In this document: positions 34,936-48,743 of the stretch, in pieces
Layout: every line of letters starts with the position of its first letter
Numbering within the stretch: the stretch's first letter is position 1
Assembly: GCA_032622095.1 (NCBI GenBank)
Contig: CP136067.1
Coordinates: 49,145,899-49,209,898, forward strand
DNA: 64,000 nucleotides
Source of the DNA: Siphonodentalium dalli
Taxonomy: Eukaryota; Mollusca; Scaphopoda; Gadilida; Siphonodentaliidae
Direction: 5' to 3'
The notes under the pieces: model-generated
Seen by the model: the letters and a program-made list of their open reading frames with translations, nothing else
The model's database searches: none
Told to the model about the DNA's origin: nothing
Translations under genes and position numbers: made by a program

Positions 34936-37900
34936 TCATCCGTTTGCAGTCTATGGTGACACACAACCAAGCCAATCGGTGCGCTCTTTCTCTGGTCTCT
35001 TTGCCATCTGGCCACTTCACTCTCAAAATACCATATTCATTTGCAGTGTTGGCCCCACCCAATATTTTACAGACACTATCCATTTCAGTTGTCCATTTAA
35101 AATCTAGATAATAGATAGATATGCAATGTATTCTGCCCAAACTCCGTCCATATTATTTAAAGAAGTCATTTTGAATACATATGGGTGCTAGAACAAACTG
35201 GGAACGGCAAAATATTGTGGAAGTCCAAAATCACTATAGGTTATGTACAGTACACCAACTGAATAGGTCCATGTGCCTTTTCCATCTTTGGTGACACTCC
35301 ACAGTTTCAACAGGCAGGGGCCCAGCAATAGATTCATTGAAATTTATCTGGATTATGATCCCAAACCATGTAGACAATATATCTATGCCTGAAATTAGTA
35401 CAGAATAGGCATTCAGAATTTGATACATAATGCCAACAATATATGGGCTATCAAGAGTTATGGCCCTTGATCTTTGGATCGAAAATTTTTATTTAAAAAA
35501 ATGACGAAAATATTGAATTTTCATACCCAAGGGGTACGAATACCAGAATTTTTCGAGCATGGTCACCTATGTTGGTTCAAAGGCCTCTGGCTTCCAACAT
35601 CAACATGAAAAAATTTCAAACTTTCGCCGTTTACAATTCCAGAAAATCAATTTTTAATGCAGATGACAAATTTTGGGTGCTAAAATATTGACCCAGTATC
35701 TAGAGCCACTGTTTCGCAGAAAACGCTACTGCTGTCTATGGGTGGGGTCAAGGTCACTTGCACTTAATTTTGTCATCAGTCTAGAACACCTGCTACAATT
35801 ACACAAATTCATATCCCACCTTGTATCAATATACATACCACATGAATGGTGCCAGAAACCACTAGCACTTTATATCTATAAAATCACCCCTACTCATCAT
35901 TCGAAACTGTGGAGTGTTACCTTTAAATTTACCGCTTTTGATACTACCTCAATTCCGCACAAAAAATCATCATCAAATTTTCAAACATACCCCCATTAAA
36001 TGCCAGGTTGATTATTTCACCACCCTGGATCAATATTCATCTAGGTATAATATTTCCATGGTGGCATTGATTTTTTATTTTGGTGACACTCCACAGTTTC
36101 TGCAGGGATTGGGGCAAAAATAAGGGGGGCATCAATTCAATAAAAAATAACTGAAATGTGATCCCACAACACATATACAATATATATATACCTGGGTTGA
36201 GCACATACTAGGCTTAGAGATCTTGGTACAGAATTGTCATTTTAATGGAGGTAGCAAGAGTTGTGGGCCTGAAAAATGAAATTTTGATGCAAAAATGGCC
36301 AAAATAAGCGTATTTCAGGCCCGTGGGACACAAAAACCAGAACATCTATGGTATAGCCGCCTATGTTGTCGGGAAGAACACTGTTTCCTCACAATAATAT
36401 CAAAAAATTTCAAACTTCTCACCACTGTAATTTTTTTTCAAATATTTTTCATGCAGATGACAAAATTTAGGTGCTAAAAAGTCACGCTGGTGTCTGGAGC
36501 CACTGTTTCGCAGATATCGCTACTACTTCATACTGGTGGGGTCAAGGTCACCTGAAACAATATTTTTCAAAACTCAAAGACATCCTCTAAAAATCCACAA
36601 ATTCATAACTAACCTTTTCTCAATAAACATACCACACCCATGGTGACAGAAAACACTGGTACTCTATTCTAAGAAATTTACTGTGGAGTGTCACCTTTTG
36701 TTCAGCATTAATTGTATCACAATCTTAATAAACCAATCAGCTACCAGTTGTGATTTTATGCTGATTTGAGTGTGGGGTAACAGCACACCAAGGGGGATAA
36801 TATTTATATTTACTGTACTATAACCTTGAGGGCAAAAGACGTAAACAAGTCCACGTGTTTCTCATTTGTTTTCTTAATGGCGAATTCAAGTTACTTTACT
36901 AATCTACTTTTTTCGACAATTTGGAAAGTTAGAAACGCAAAAACGCTATTGTTGCAATCAACTGAATATTCATATAATATCATGGAGTTGTGCTAGGACT
37001 ATACTTTGGACGCTGTTTTCAGAATATTCGATTTGATTGTTTTATAAGGAGGCTTTTAGTTTTATAATTTGCAAGAATTTCCCGTACACTCATTTATATG
37101 CACCTTGATGAATACGATGTATAGCACAGCGGGCTAGAATCACCAAATTCACACTCTGCCTCTGGGGACCTCATTCTTCATGGCCTCATCTGCTATGGGA
37201 GACAGACTCAGACTGAAGTTCCCAAATGGTGAATATTGTACACACATTGGGAACCTCGATTATGCAATGTGTCATCTGCCAATTTGGGGATATAGAGAAA
37301 ATAAACTAATAAAGAAATTTTCCCGAGAAGATGAGGCCTAAGCAGAATGAGGTCCCCAGAGGGTGAATTTAGTGACGCTATATATCCCGCATAGCATCAC
37401 TAAATTCACTCTCTTGTGACCTCATTCTGCTTAGGCCTCATCTTCTCTGGAAAGTTTCTTCATTTTCAAATTTCTATAGAAACTCAGATTCTATTTCTTT
37501 TTTAGTTTAGTTTCTCTATATAATTTCCCCAAATTGTCAGACAACACATTGCATAATCGAGGTTTCCAATATGTGTACATCACAATATTCACCATTTTGG
37601 AACTTCAATGTGATTGTCTCCCATAGCAGGCGAGGCCATGCCCCCTTTGGTCCCATGTGCCAATTAAGCACCAAGGATATACGTCAACGTGTTGGTATTT
37701 GTTAACCAAGATTTCTGACATTTGATCAAGACCAAGTGTCCACCATACATGTATAAGTGTGCCCTCTTAATCCTTCCATGACTGAAGCTGCGCTGGTGCA
37801 GCATTAAAGATCATGTACCAGCACATACTCTTATATTTGCGAGTCTCGGGGAGAGCTTTCCAATGAATGGCAACAAGCCATATTTCCGACTAAATCCTGA

Positions 37901-40662
37901 AAAGTTACCCATAATTCTGTTGTGGTTAAGAAGTCAATTACTTGGAGCATTACTGTAAGTGGGCCTTTAATTGCCTGATCGTAAGCACTGCTATAATGTA
38001 ATAGTATTGATTCAAGTACTGTACGCGACGAGAGCCAGCCCAATAATTGTTCACTCAGAAACAGTTTCTCCGATCTTGAAACAATTTTTTAAATTGACAG
38101 GTACAAACTTTACTCTGCCGGTTGTGGTGATGACAATGTAGTGCCCGAAAACGAGGGATTCACAACCACTGGACGGACAGCGATAACGACACCCTTCCCA
38201 GGATTCTGGTTTCCAAGGATTCGTCATATCATATTTGAATGTTATTTTGTGATCTGCTCCAGTGACTGTGATGGACCATCCTGTTTAAATACGGCTAGAA
38301 AGAAGAGAGACATCCAACAAGACCCAACGATAATACGATTATTATTGGCTGCACGCATTTCAAAATGAGCGAATATGATTGGCTGCATGTTATATGGGAA
38401 TGACCGGATAGCCAATCAAATGAATCGCCGCTCAATGATGGGTCCCCAAACAACAGCTCATCGGTGTAGTACCATTGTCTGGCTGGTGCATGCAAAATAT
38501 ATAATAAATGGCAAATATTTCATACTTTGAGTCAGTTTCTTTATTCATCTGATAATGACCTCAGTTCACTCACTCTTGATAATGCATTTGTATTGGCACG
38601 AATCGATTATGGGATTCCCTGGGCATCTACAAAATGAAAGTGTCAATGACACTGCAGCTCAACTTGGAAAGGGAATAATTTCATGTGTTTCAGTCAATGG
38701 AGTGTTTAGGAATGTGGAAATTTGAAAGGTCTAAGTAATACTAGATTATCAACATGAAGAGATATATAAAGTAAAATCCAAGATGGTTGCTGATGGCCAT
38801 GTTTTCCAATGAAATTCAAAATCATTTGATAGCTTCCATCTAGTAGATCAATATCAAAATTAATATGAAGTTTGGTGATGATCTGATGAGGGAAGTGGAC
38901 TGTAGGGTGTGCCATAGGATTTAGTCATGCAAAGAGTAAAATCCAAGATGGCTGCTGGCGGCCATGTATTTTGACCGAATTACCCCAAAATGACTCATTC
39001 CCATCTACATGTCATTGTCAACATCCATGAAAAATTTCATGATCCGAATAAAGGTACGACCTATAGCCCGTGCCAAACAATTTAGTCATGCAAAGAATAA
39101 AATCAAAGATGGCTGCTGGCGGCCATGTTTTTTGGCCAAATGACGCCAAATGTATTATTGTAATAAATAAAACTAAAAAGCATATGAATAGTTGAAAATT
39201 ATTGCATTTTCAGAAGTATTCGTTTGCTGATCCGCTTTGCCCGATGTGGTGATCCGATTTGCCCAACGGCCGGGCAAAGCGGATCAAAATTAAAAATCAC
39301 CATAGCAACCAAACCAATAGATGTTTCTTAATGCATCATCCGTCAAATGTTATGCCATCATGATTAGAAACTGACAGTGCTAATAATTCTGATTGCCGGT
39401 TGCATTTTGTACAAGAAACCATTACGTGATCCGCTTTGCCCGGGTCTCCCCTACAGTAAATGTGATGCGTAGCCTACCATGCACCATTTCCGCGCACTCG
39501 CTCATCTGGAGACTAATATTATCCATCATGACCTGGGATGTGAGATGGACAAAATCTTGCCCTCGGGGCCAGATATTTGGGTCGCGCGGACACGAGGCTT
39601 GCCGAGGGTGACTTTTCCATACCCATATCCCAGGTCACGATGAATCATTTCTCTCCCAAACCAAGAGCCTCATTAATTCTGTGCATGCATGTTCATGATT
39701 ATCGTGGATGATTTCGATATATACCGTATAGAAACAAAGCGGGTTACAGGGTTAAAGGTACTAAATCCCGTTCGATGGTCCTCATATAATCAGATTCCAA
39801 CAACAACAACAACAACAACATTTTTTGGAAATGCCGCTTCAGTTATCAGAATTGATTAATTGCCCAAAAATAATGCTAGTGACTGCCAACTATATAGTAT
39901 AAAATTGCCTGAAACGTGTTATTTATCAACATGTTGTTCGTCGAAATTTGGCCATATTATCAACACAAAGCCTCTTGATTTTAGAGTTATCCATCTTCAT
40001 CCGCAATTTGGTCCGAGACCGTAGGCTCGTCGACTTTTTACTGGGCCACTATTAAGTATCGATGGTGAAAAATAATAGATTCAAAAATCGATATCTAGTA
40101 ACTATGAGCTTTGATAGGTGGGTTCCTCGACTCCAATGAAATATTTTTACCCCCGAATCCAAATAAATAGTAATTGTGGGGCGCTTAATCGGATTATGCA
40201 TCTTAATGTTTGAGTGAAGTGAAATCGACATGGCTCGCGTGAAAACGACATGCATATACGTCACAACTTTTCACCTGCATGAATTCCGATAAATGCGTAT
40301 TGATATGAAATATTTACAAATAGACAAACTGTGTTTGCCATGGGAGATATATTGGTACTATATTAGACAAGTGAACATGTTTATACGTTTATACATGACA
40401 GAAAATTCTTAGTCGACGATTTATTGCAACGATGAACATTTTTCGAAAGTGGAACTATTTCATTCGTCATTTGTGAAGGTTCAGCCCGTACATGCTGCCA
40501 AATGTACAAGCTCTACAATACAGTACCCCAGAAAAAAATTGACCCACCCACAATAATGCTTAATCCTATAGGATTAAGTATTATTGGGGTGGGGGTAAAT
40601 TTTGGTATATCCTTCATGTAAGAATACACGAAACCACGCACCCCCTCCATTCTCCATATGTA

Positions 40663-40704
40663 TTAGGGTTAGGGTTATGGTCAGGGCTAGGGTTAGGGTT
40701 AGGG
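40663..40704 (+). repeat. Interstitial telomere-like repeat, seven hexamers (U6)
   Basis: Same hexamer order as in U2. No difference seen. Confidence 0.93.
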
Positions 40705-40718
40705 ATATGGTTAATACC

Positions 40719-41838
40719 CAGCGTGTGGTATAAGTGGGCGTGGCACTTTTTAAGTGCAGCGTGTGTTATAAGTGGGCGTGGCAATTTTTAAGGGCAGCGC
40801 GTGTTATAAGTGGGCGTGGCACTTTTTAAGTGCAGCGTGTGTTATAAGTCGGCGTGGCACTTTTTCAGTGCAGCGTGTGTAATAAGTGGGCGTGTGTTAT
40901 AAGTGCAGCGTGTGTTATAAGTGGGCGTGGTACTTTTTCTGTGCAGCGTGTGTTATAAGTGGGCGTGGCACTCTTTTACTGCAGCGTGTGTTATAAGTGG
41001 GCGTGGCACTTTTTCAGTGCATCGTGTGTTATAAGTGGGCGTGGCACTTTTTCAGTGCAGCGTGTGTAATAATTGGGCGTGTGATATAAGTGCAGCGTGT
41101 GTTATAAGTGGGCGTGTCACTTTTTCAGTGCAGCTTGTGTTATAAGTGGGCTTGGCATTTTTTCAGTGCAGCGTGTGTTATAAGTGGGCGTTATAACACA
41201 AACGGCATTAAAAAAGTGTCACGCCCACTTATAACACACGCTGAACTGAGAAAGTGCCACGCCCACTTATAACACACGCTGCAGTAAATAAAATGCCACA
41301 CCCACTTATAACACACGCTGGATACAAAAAGTGCCACGCCCACTTATAACACACTCTGCACTTAAAAAGTGACACGCCCACTTATAACACACGCTGCAAG
41401 TGCCACGCCCACTTATAACACACGCTGCACTGAAAAGGTGCCACGCCCACTTATAACACACGCTGCACTGAAAAAGTGCCAGGCCCACTTATAACGCACG
41501 CTACACTGAAAAAGTACCACGCCCACTTATAACACACGCTGCACTGAAAAGTGCCACGCCCACTTATAACGCACACTGCACTATAACGTGTCACACCAAA
41601 AAATGTGCACGCCCACTTATAACACACGCTACACTGAAAAAGTGCCACGCCCACTTATAACACACGCTGCACTTAAAAAGTGCCACGCCCACTGATAACA
41701 AACGCTGACCTTGAAAAGTGCCACGCCCACTTATAACACACGCTGCACTGAAAAGGTGCCGCGCCCACTTATAACACACGCTACATTAAAAAAGTGCCAC
41801 GCCCACTTATAACGCACACTGCAACTTAAAAGTGCCAC
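40719..41838. repeat. Minisatellite array A6 (type B)
   Basis: The switch hairpin starts at 41175. The first monomer has returned to TATAAGTGGGCG, unlike A4 and A5. Confidence 0.97.
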
Positions 41839-44800
41839 TCATCCGTTTGCAGTCTATGGTGACACACAACCAAGCCAATCGGTGCGCTCTTTCTCTGGTC
41901 TCTTTGCCATCTGGCCACTTCACTCTCAAAATACCATATTCATTTGCAGTGTTGGCCCCACCCAATATTTTACAGACACTATCCATTTCAGTTGTCCATT
42001 TAAAATCTAGATAATAGATAGATATGCAATGTATTCTGCCCAAACTCCGTCCATATTATTTAAAGAAGTCATTTTGAATACATATGGGTGCTAGAACAAA
42101 CTGGGAACGGCAAAATATTGTGGAAGTCCAAAATCACTATAGGTTATGTACAGTACACCAACTGAATAGGTCCATGTGCCTTTTCCATCTTTGGTGACAC
42201 TCCACAGTTTCAACAGGCAGGGGCCCAGCAATAGATTCATTGAAATTTATCTGGATTATGATCCCAAACCATGTAGACAATATATCTATGCCTGAAATTA
42301 GTACAGAATAGGCATTCAGAATTTGATACATAATGCCAACAATATATGGGCTATCAAGAGTTATGGCCCTTGATCTTTGGATCGAAAATTTTTATTTAAA
42401 AAAATGACGAAAATATTGAATTTTCATACCCAAGGGGTACGAATACCAGAATTTTTCGAGCATGGTCACCTATGTTGGTTCAAAGGCCTCTGGCTTCCAA
42501 CATCAACATGAAAAAATTTCAAACTTTCGCCGTTTACAATTCCAGAAAATCAATTTTTAATGCAGATGACAAATTTTGGGTGCTAAAATATTGACCCAGT
42601 ATCTAGAGCCACTGTTTCGCAGAAAACGCTACTGCTGTCTATGGGTGGGGTCAAGGTCACTTGCACTTAATTTTGTCATCAGTCTAGAACACCTGCTACA
42701 ATTACACAAATTCATATCCCACCTTGTATCAATATACATACCACATGAATGGTGCCAGAAACCACTAGCACTTTATATCTATAAAATCACCCCTACTCAT
42801 CATTCGAAACTGTGGAGTGTTACCTTTAAATTTACCGCTTTTGATACTACCTCAATTCCGCACAAAAAATCATCATCAAATTTTCAAACATACCCCCATT
42901 AAATGCCAGGTTGATTATTTCACCACCCTGGATCAATATTCATCTAGGTATAATATTTCCATGGTGGCATTGATTTTTTATTTTGGTGACACTCCACAGT
43001 TTCTGCAGGGATTGGGGCAAAAATAAGGGGGGCATCAATTCAATAAAAAATAACTGAAATGTGATCCCACAACACATATACAATATATATATACCTGGGT
43101 TGAGCACATACTAGGCTTAGAGATCTTGGTACAGAATTGTCATTTTAATGGAGGTAGCAAGAGTTGTGGGCCTGAAAAATGAAATTTTGATGCAAAAATG
43201 GCCAAAATAAGCGTATTTCAGGCCCGTGGGACACAAAAACCAGAACATCTATGGTATAGCCGCCTATGTTGTCGGGAAGAACACTGTTTCCTCACAATAA
43301 TATCAAAAAATTTCAAACTTCTCACCACTGTAATTTTTTTTCAAATATTTTTCATGCAGATGACAAAATTTAGGTGCTAAAAAGTCACGCTGGTGTCTGG
43401 AGCCACTGTTTCGCAGATATCGCTACTACTTCATACTGGTGGGGTCAAGGTCACCTGAAACAATATTTTTCAAAACTCAAAGACATCCTCTAAAAATCCA
43501 CAAATTCATAACTAACCTTTTCTCAATAAACATACCACACCCATGGTGACAGAAAACACTGGTACTCTATTCTAAGAAATTTACTGTGGAGTGTCACCTT
43601 TTGTTCAGCATTAATTGTATCACAATCTTAATAAACCAATCAGCTACCAGTTGTGATTTTATGCTGATTTGAGTGTGGGGTAACAGCACACCAAGGGGGA
43701 TAATATTTATATTTACTGTACTATAACCTTGAGGGCAAAAGACGTAAACAAGTCCACGTGTTTCTCATTTGTTTTCTTAATGGCGAATTCAAGTTACTTT
43801 ACTAATCTACTTTTTTCGACAATTTGGAAAGTTAGAAACGCAAAAACGCTATTGTTGCAATCAACTGAATATTCATATAATATCATGGAGTTGTGCTAGG
43901 ACTATACTTTGGACGCTGTTTTCAGAATATTCGATTTGATTGTTTTATAAGGAGGCTTTTAGTTTTATAATTTGCAAGAATTTCCCGTACACTCATTTAT
44001 ATGCACCTTGATGAATACGATGTATAGCACAGCGGGCTAGAATCACCAAATTCACACTCTGCCTCTGGGGACCTCATTCTTCATGGCCTCATCTGCTATG
44101 GGAGACAGACTCAGACTGAAGTTCCCAAATGGTGAATATTGTACACACATTGGGAACCTCGATTATGCAATGTGTCATCTGCCAATTTGGGGATATAGAG
44201 AAAATAAACTAATAAAGAAATTTTCCCGAGAAGATGAGGCCTAAGCAGAATGAGGTCCCCAGAGGGTGAATTTAGTGACGCTATATATCCCGCATAGCAT
44301 CACTAAATTCACTCTCTTGTGACCTCATTCTGCTTAGGCCTCATCTTCTCTGGAAAGTTTCTTCATTTTCAAATTTCTATAGAAACTCAGATTCTATTTC
44401 TTTTTTAGTTTAGTTTCTCTATATAATTTCCCCAAATTGTCAGACAACACATTGCATAATCGAGGTTTCCAATATGTGTACATCACAATATTCACCATTT
44501 TGGAACTTCAATGTGATTATGTCTCCCATAGCAGGCGAGGCCATGCCCCCTTTGGTCCCATGTGCCAATTAAGCACCAAGGATATACGTCAACGTGTTGG
44601 TATTTGTTAACCAAGATTTCTGACATTTGATCAAGACCAAGTGTCCACCATACATGTATAAGTGTGCCCTCTTAATCCTTCCATGACTGAAGCTGCGCTG
44701 GTGCAGCATTAAAGATCATGTACCAGCACATACTCTTATATTTGCGAGTCTCGGGGAGAGCTTTCCAATGAATGGCAACAAGCCATATTTCCGACTAAAT

Positions 44801-47567
44801 CCTGAAAAGTTACCCATAATTCTGTTGTGGTTAAGAAGTCAATTACTTGGAGCATTACTGTAAGTGGGCCTTTAATTGCCTGATCGTAAGCACTGCTATA
44901 ATGTAATAGTATTGATTCAAGTACTGTACGCGACGAGAGCCAGCCCAATAATTGTTCACTCAGAAACAGTTTCTCCGATCTTGAAACAATTTTTTAAATT
45001 GACAGGTACAAACTTTACTCTGCCGGTTGTGGTGATGACAATGTAGTGCCCGAAAACGAGGGATTCACAACCACTGGACGGACAGCGATAACGACACCCT
45101 TCCCAGGATTCTGGTTTCCAAGGATTCGTCATATCATATTTGAATGTTATTTTGTGATCTGCTCCAGTGACTGTGATGGACCATCCTGTTTAAATACGGC
45201 TAGAAAGAAGAGAGACATCCAACAAGACCCAACGATAATACGATTATTATTGGCTGCACGCATTTCAAAATGAGCGAATATGATTGGCTGCATGTTATAT
45301 GGGAATGACCGGATAGCCAATCAAATGAATCGCCGCTCAATGATGGGTCCCCAAACAACAGCTCATCGGTGTAGTACCATTGTCTGGCTGGTGCATGCAA
45401 AATATATAATAAATGGCAAATATTTCATACTTTGAGTCAGTTTCTTTATTCATCTGATAATGACCTCAGTTCACTCACTCTTGATAATGCATTTGTATTG
45501 GCACGAATCGATTATGGGATTCCCTGGGCATCTACAAAATGAAAGTGTCAATGACACTGCAGCTCAACTTGGAAAGGGAATAATTTCATGTGTTTCAGTC
45601 AATGGAGTGTTTAGGAATGTGGAAATTTGAAAGGTCTAAGTAATACTAGATTATCAACATGAAGAGATATATAAAGTAAAATCCAAGATGGTTGCTGATG
45701 GCCATGTTTTCCAATGAAATTCAAAATCATTTGATAGCTTCCATCTAGTAGATCAATATCAAAATTAATATGAAGTTTGGTGATGATCTGATGAGGGAAG
45801 TGGACTGTAGGGTGTGCCATAGGATTTAGTCATGCAAAGAGTAAAATCCAAGATGGCTGCTGGCGGCCATGTATTTTGACCGAATTACCCCAAAATGACT
45901 CATTCCCATCTACATGTCATTGTCAACATCCATGAAAAATTTCATGATCCGAATAAAGGTACGACCTATAGCCCGTGCCAAACAATTTAGTCATGCAAAG
46001 AATAAAATCAAAGATGGCTGCTGGCGGCCATGTTTTTTGGCCAAATGACGCCAAATGTATTATTGTAATAAATAAAACTAAAAAGCATATGAATAGTTGA
46101 AAATTATTGCATTTTCATAAGTATTCGTTTGCTGATCCGCTTTGCCCGATGTGGTGATCCGATTTGCCCAACGGCCGGGCAAAGCGGATCAAAATTAAAA
46201 ATCACCATAGCAACCAAACCAATAGATGTTTCTTAATGCATCATCCGTCAAATGTTATGCCATCATGATTAGAAACTGACAGTGCTAATAATTCTGATTG
46301 CCGGTTGCATTTTGTACAAGAAACCATTACGTGATCCGCTTTGCCCGGGTCTCCCCTACAGTAAATGTGATGCGTAGCCTACCATGCACCATTTCCGCGC
46401 ACTCGCTCATCTGGAGACTAATATTATCCATCATGACCTGGGATGTGAGATGGACAAAATCTTGCCCTCGGGGCCAGATATTTGGGTCGCGCGGACACGA
46501 GGCTTGCCGAGGGTGACTTTTCCATACCCATATCCCAGGTCACGATGAATCATTTCTCTCCCAAACCAAGAGCCTCATTAATTCTGTGCATGCATGTTCA
46601 TGATTATCGTGGATGATTTCGATATATACCGTATAGAAACAAAGCGGGTTACAGGGTTAAAGGTACTAAATCCCGTTCGATGGTCCTCATATAATCAGAT
46701 TCCAACAACAACAACAACAACAACATTTTTTGGAAATGCCGCTTCAGTTATCAGAATTGATTAATTGCCCAAAAATAATGCTAGTGACTGCCAACTATAT
46801 AGTATAAAATTGCCTGAAACGTGTTATTTATCAACATGTTGTTCGTCGAAATTTGGCCATATTATCAACACAAAGCCTCTTGATTTTAGAGTTATCCATC
46901 TTCATCCGCAATTTGGTCCGAGACCGTAGGCTCGTCGACTTTTTACTGGGCCACTATTAAGTATCGATGGTGAAAAATAATAGATTCAAAAATCGATATC
47001 TAGTAACTATGAGCTTTGATAGGTGGGTTCCTCGACTCCAATGAAATATTTTTACCCCCGAATCCAAATAAATAGTAATTGTGGGGCGCTTAATCGGATT
47101 ATGCATCTTAATGTTTGAGTGAAGTGAAATCGACATGGCTCGCGTGAAAACGACATGCATATACGTCACAACTTTTCACCTGCATGAATTCCGATAAATG
47201 CGTATTGATATGAAATATTTACAAATAGACAAACTGTGTTTGCCATGGGAGATATATTGGTACTATATTAGACAAGTGAACATGTTTATACGTTTATACA
47301 TGACAGAAAATTCTTAGTCGACGATTTATTGCAACGATGAACATTTTTCGAAAGTGGAACTATTTCATTCGTCATTTGTGAAGGTTCAGCCCGTACATGC
47401 TGCCAAATGTACAAGCTCTACAATACAGTACCCCAGAAAAAAATTGACCCACCCACAATAATGCTTAATCCTATAGGATTAAGTATTATTGGGGTGGGGG
47501 TAAATTTTGGTATATCCTTCATGTAAGAATACACGAAACCACGCACCCCCTCCATTCTCCATATGTA

Positions 47568-47609
47568 TTAGGGTTAGGGTTATGGTCAGGGCTAGGGTTA
47601 GGGTTAGGG
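47568..47609 (+). repeat. Interstitial telomere-like repeat, seven hexamers (U7)
   Basis: Same hexamer order as in U2. No difference seen. Confidence 0.93.
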
Positions 47610-47623
47610 ATATGGTTAATACC

Positions 47624-48743
47624 CAGCGTGTGGTATAAGTGGGCGTGGCACTTTTTAAGTGCAGCGTGTGTTATAAGTGGGCGTGGCAATTTTTAAGGGC
47701 AGCGCGTGTTATAAGTGGGCGTGGCACTTTTTAAGTGCAGCGTGTGTTATAAGTCGGCGTGGCACTTTTTCAGTGCAGCGTGTGTAATAAGTGGGCGTGT
47801 GTTATAAGTGCAGCGTGTGTTATAAGTGGGCGTGGTACTTTTTCTGTGCAGCGTGTGTTATAAGTGGGCGTGGCACTCTTTTACTGCAGCGTGTGTTATA
47901 AGTGGGCGTGGCACTTTTTCAGTGCATCGTGTGTTATAAGTGGGCGTGGCACTTTTTCAGTGCAGCGTGTGTAATAATTGGGCGTGTGATATAAGTGCAG
48001 CGTGTGTTATAAGTGGGCGTGTCACTTTTTCAGTGCAGCTTGTGTTATAAGTGGGCTTGGCATTTTTTCAGTGCAGCGTGTGTTATAAGTGGGCGTTATA
48101 ACACAAACGGCATTAAAAAAGTGTCACGCCCACTTATAACACACGCTGAACTGAGAAAGTGCCACGCCCACTTATAACACACGCTGCAGTAAATAAAATG
48201 CCACACCCACTTATAACACACGCTGGATACAAAAAGTGCCACGCCCACTTATAACACACTCTGCACTTAAAAAGTGACACGCCCACTTATAACACACGCT
48301 GCAAGTGCCACGCCCACTTATAACACACGCTGCACTGAAAAGGTGCCACGCCCACTTATAACACACGCTGCACTGAAAAAGTGCCAGGCCCACTTATAAC
48401 GCACGCTACACTGAAAAAGTACCACGCCCACTTATAACACACGCTGCACTGAAAAGTGCCACGCCCACTTATAACGCACACTGCACTATAACGTGTCACA
48501 CCAAAAAATGTGCACGCCCACTTATAACACACGCTACACTGAAAAAGTGCCACGCCCACTTATAACACACGCTGCACTTAAAAAGTGCCACGCCCACTGA
48601 TAACAAACGCTGACCTTGAAAAGTGCCACGCCCACTTATAACACACGCTGCACTGAAAAGGTGCCGCGCCCACTTATAACACACGCTACATTAAAAAAGT
48701 GCCACGCCCACTTATAACGCACACTGCAACTTAAAAGTGCCAC
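47624..48743. repeat. Minisatellite array A7 (type B)
   Basis: The switch hairpin starts at 48080. No private change seen. Confidence 0.97.

Larger units (their letters stand above)
34936..41838 (+). repeat. Macrosatellite unit U6 (type B, 6903 bp)
   Basis: Parts: M1 35290-35921, M2 36082-36695, E1 37135-37380, E2 37392-37671, CCAAT/TATA 38344-38508, AAGATGG repeat 38759-39161, 174-bp element 39270-39443, FB 39524-39642, (CAA)7 39798-39818, palindrome 40524-40613, array 40719-41838. I saw no private change. It is the last unit with GATTGTCTCC in E2 rather than GATTATGTCTCC. Confidence 0.97.
41839..48743 (+). repeat. Macrosatellite unit U7 (type B, 6905 bp)
   Basis: Parts: M1 42193-42824, M2 42985-43598, E1 44038-44283, E2 44295-44576, CCAAT/TATA 45249-45413, AAGATGG repeat 45664-46066, 174-bp element 46175-46348, FB 46429-46547, (CAA)7 46703-46723, palindrome 47429-47518, array 47624-48743. 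GATTATGTCTCC in E2 matches U1, U2, U8 and U9 and accounts for the 2 bp over U6. TTTTCATAAGTATTCG near 46118 is private (others have CAGAAG). Confidence 0.97.
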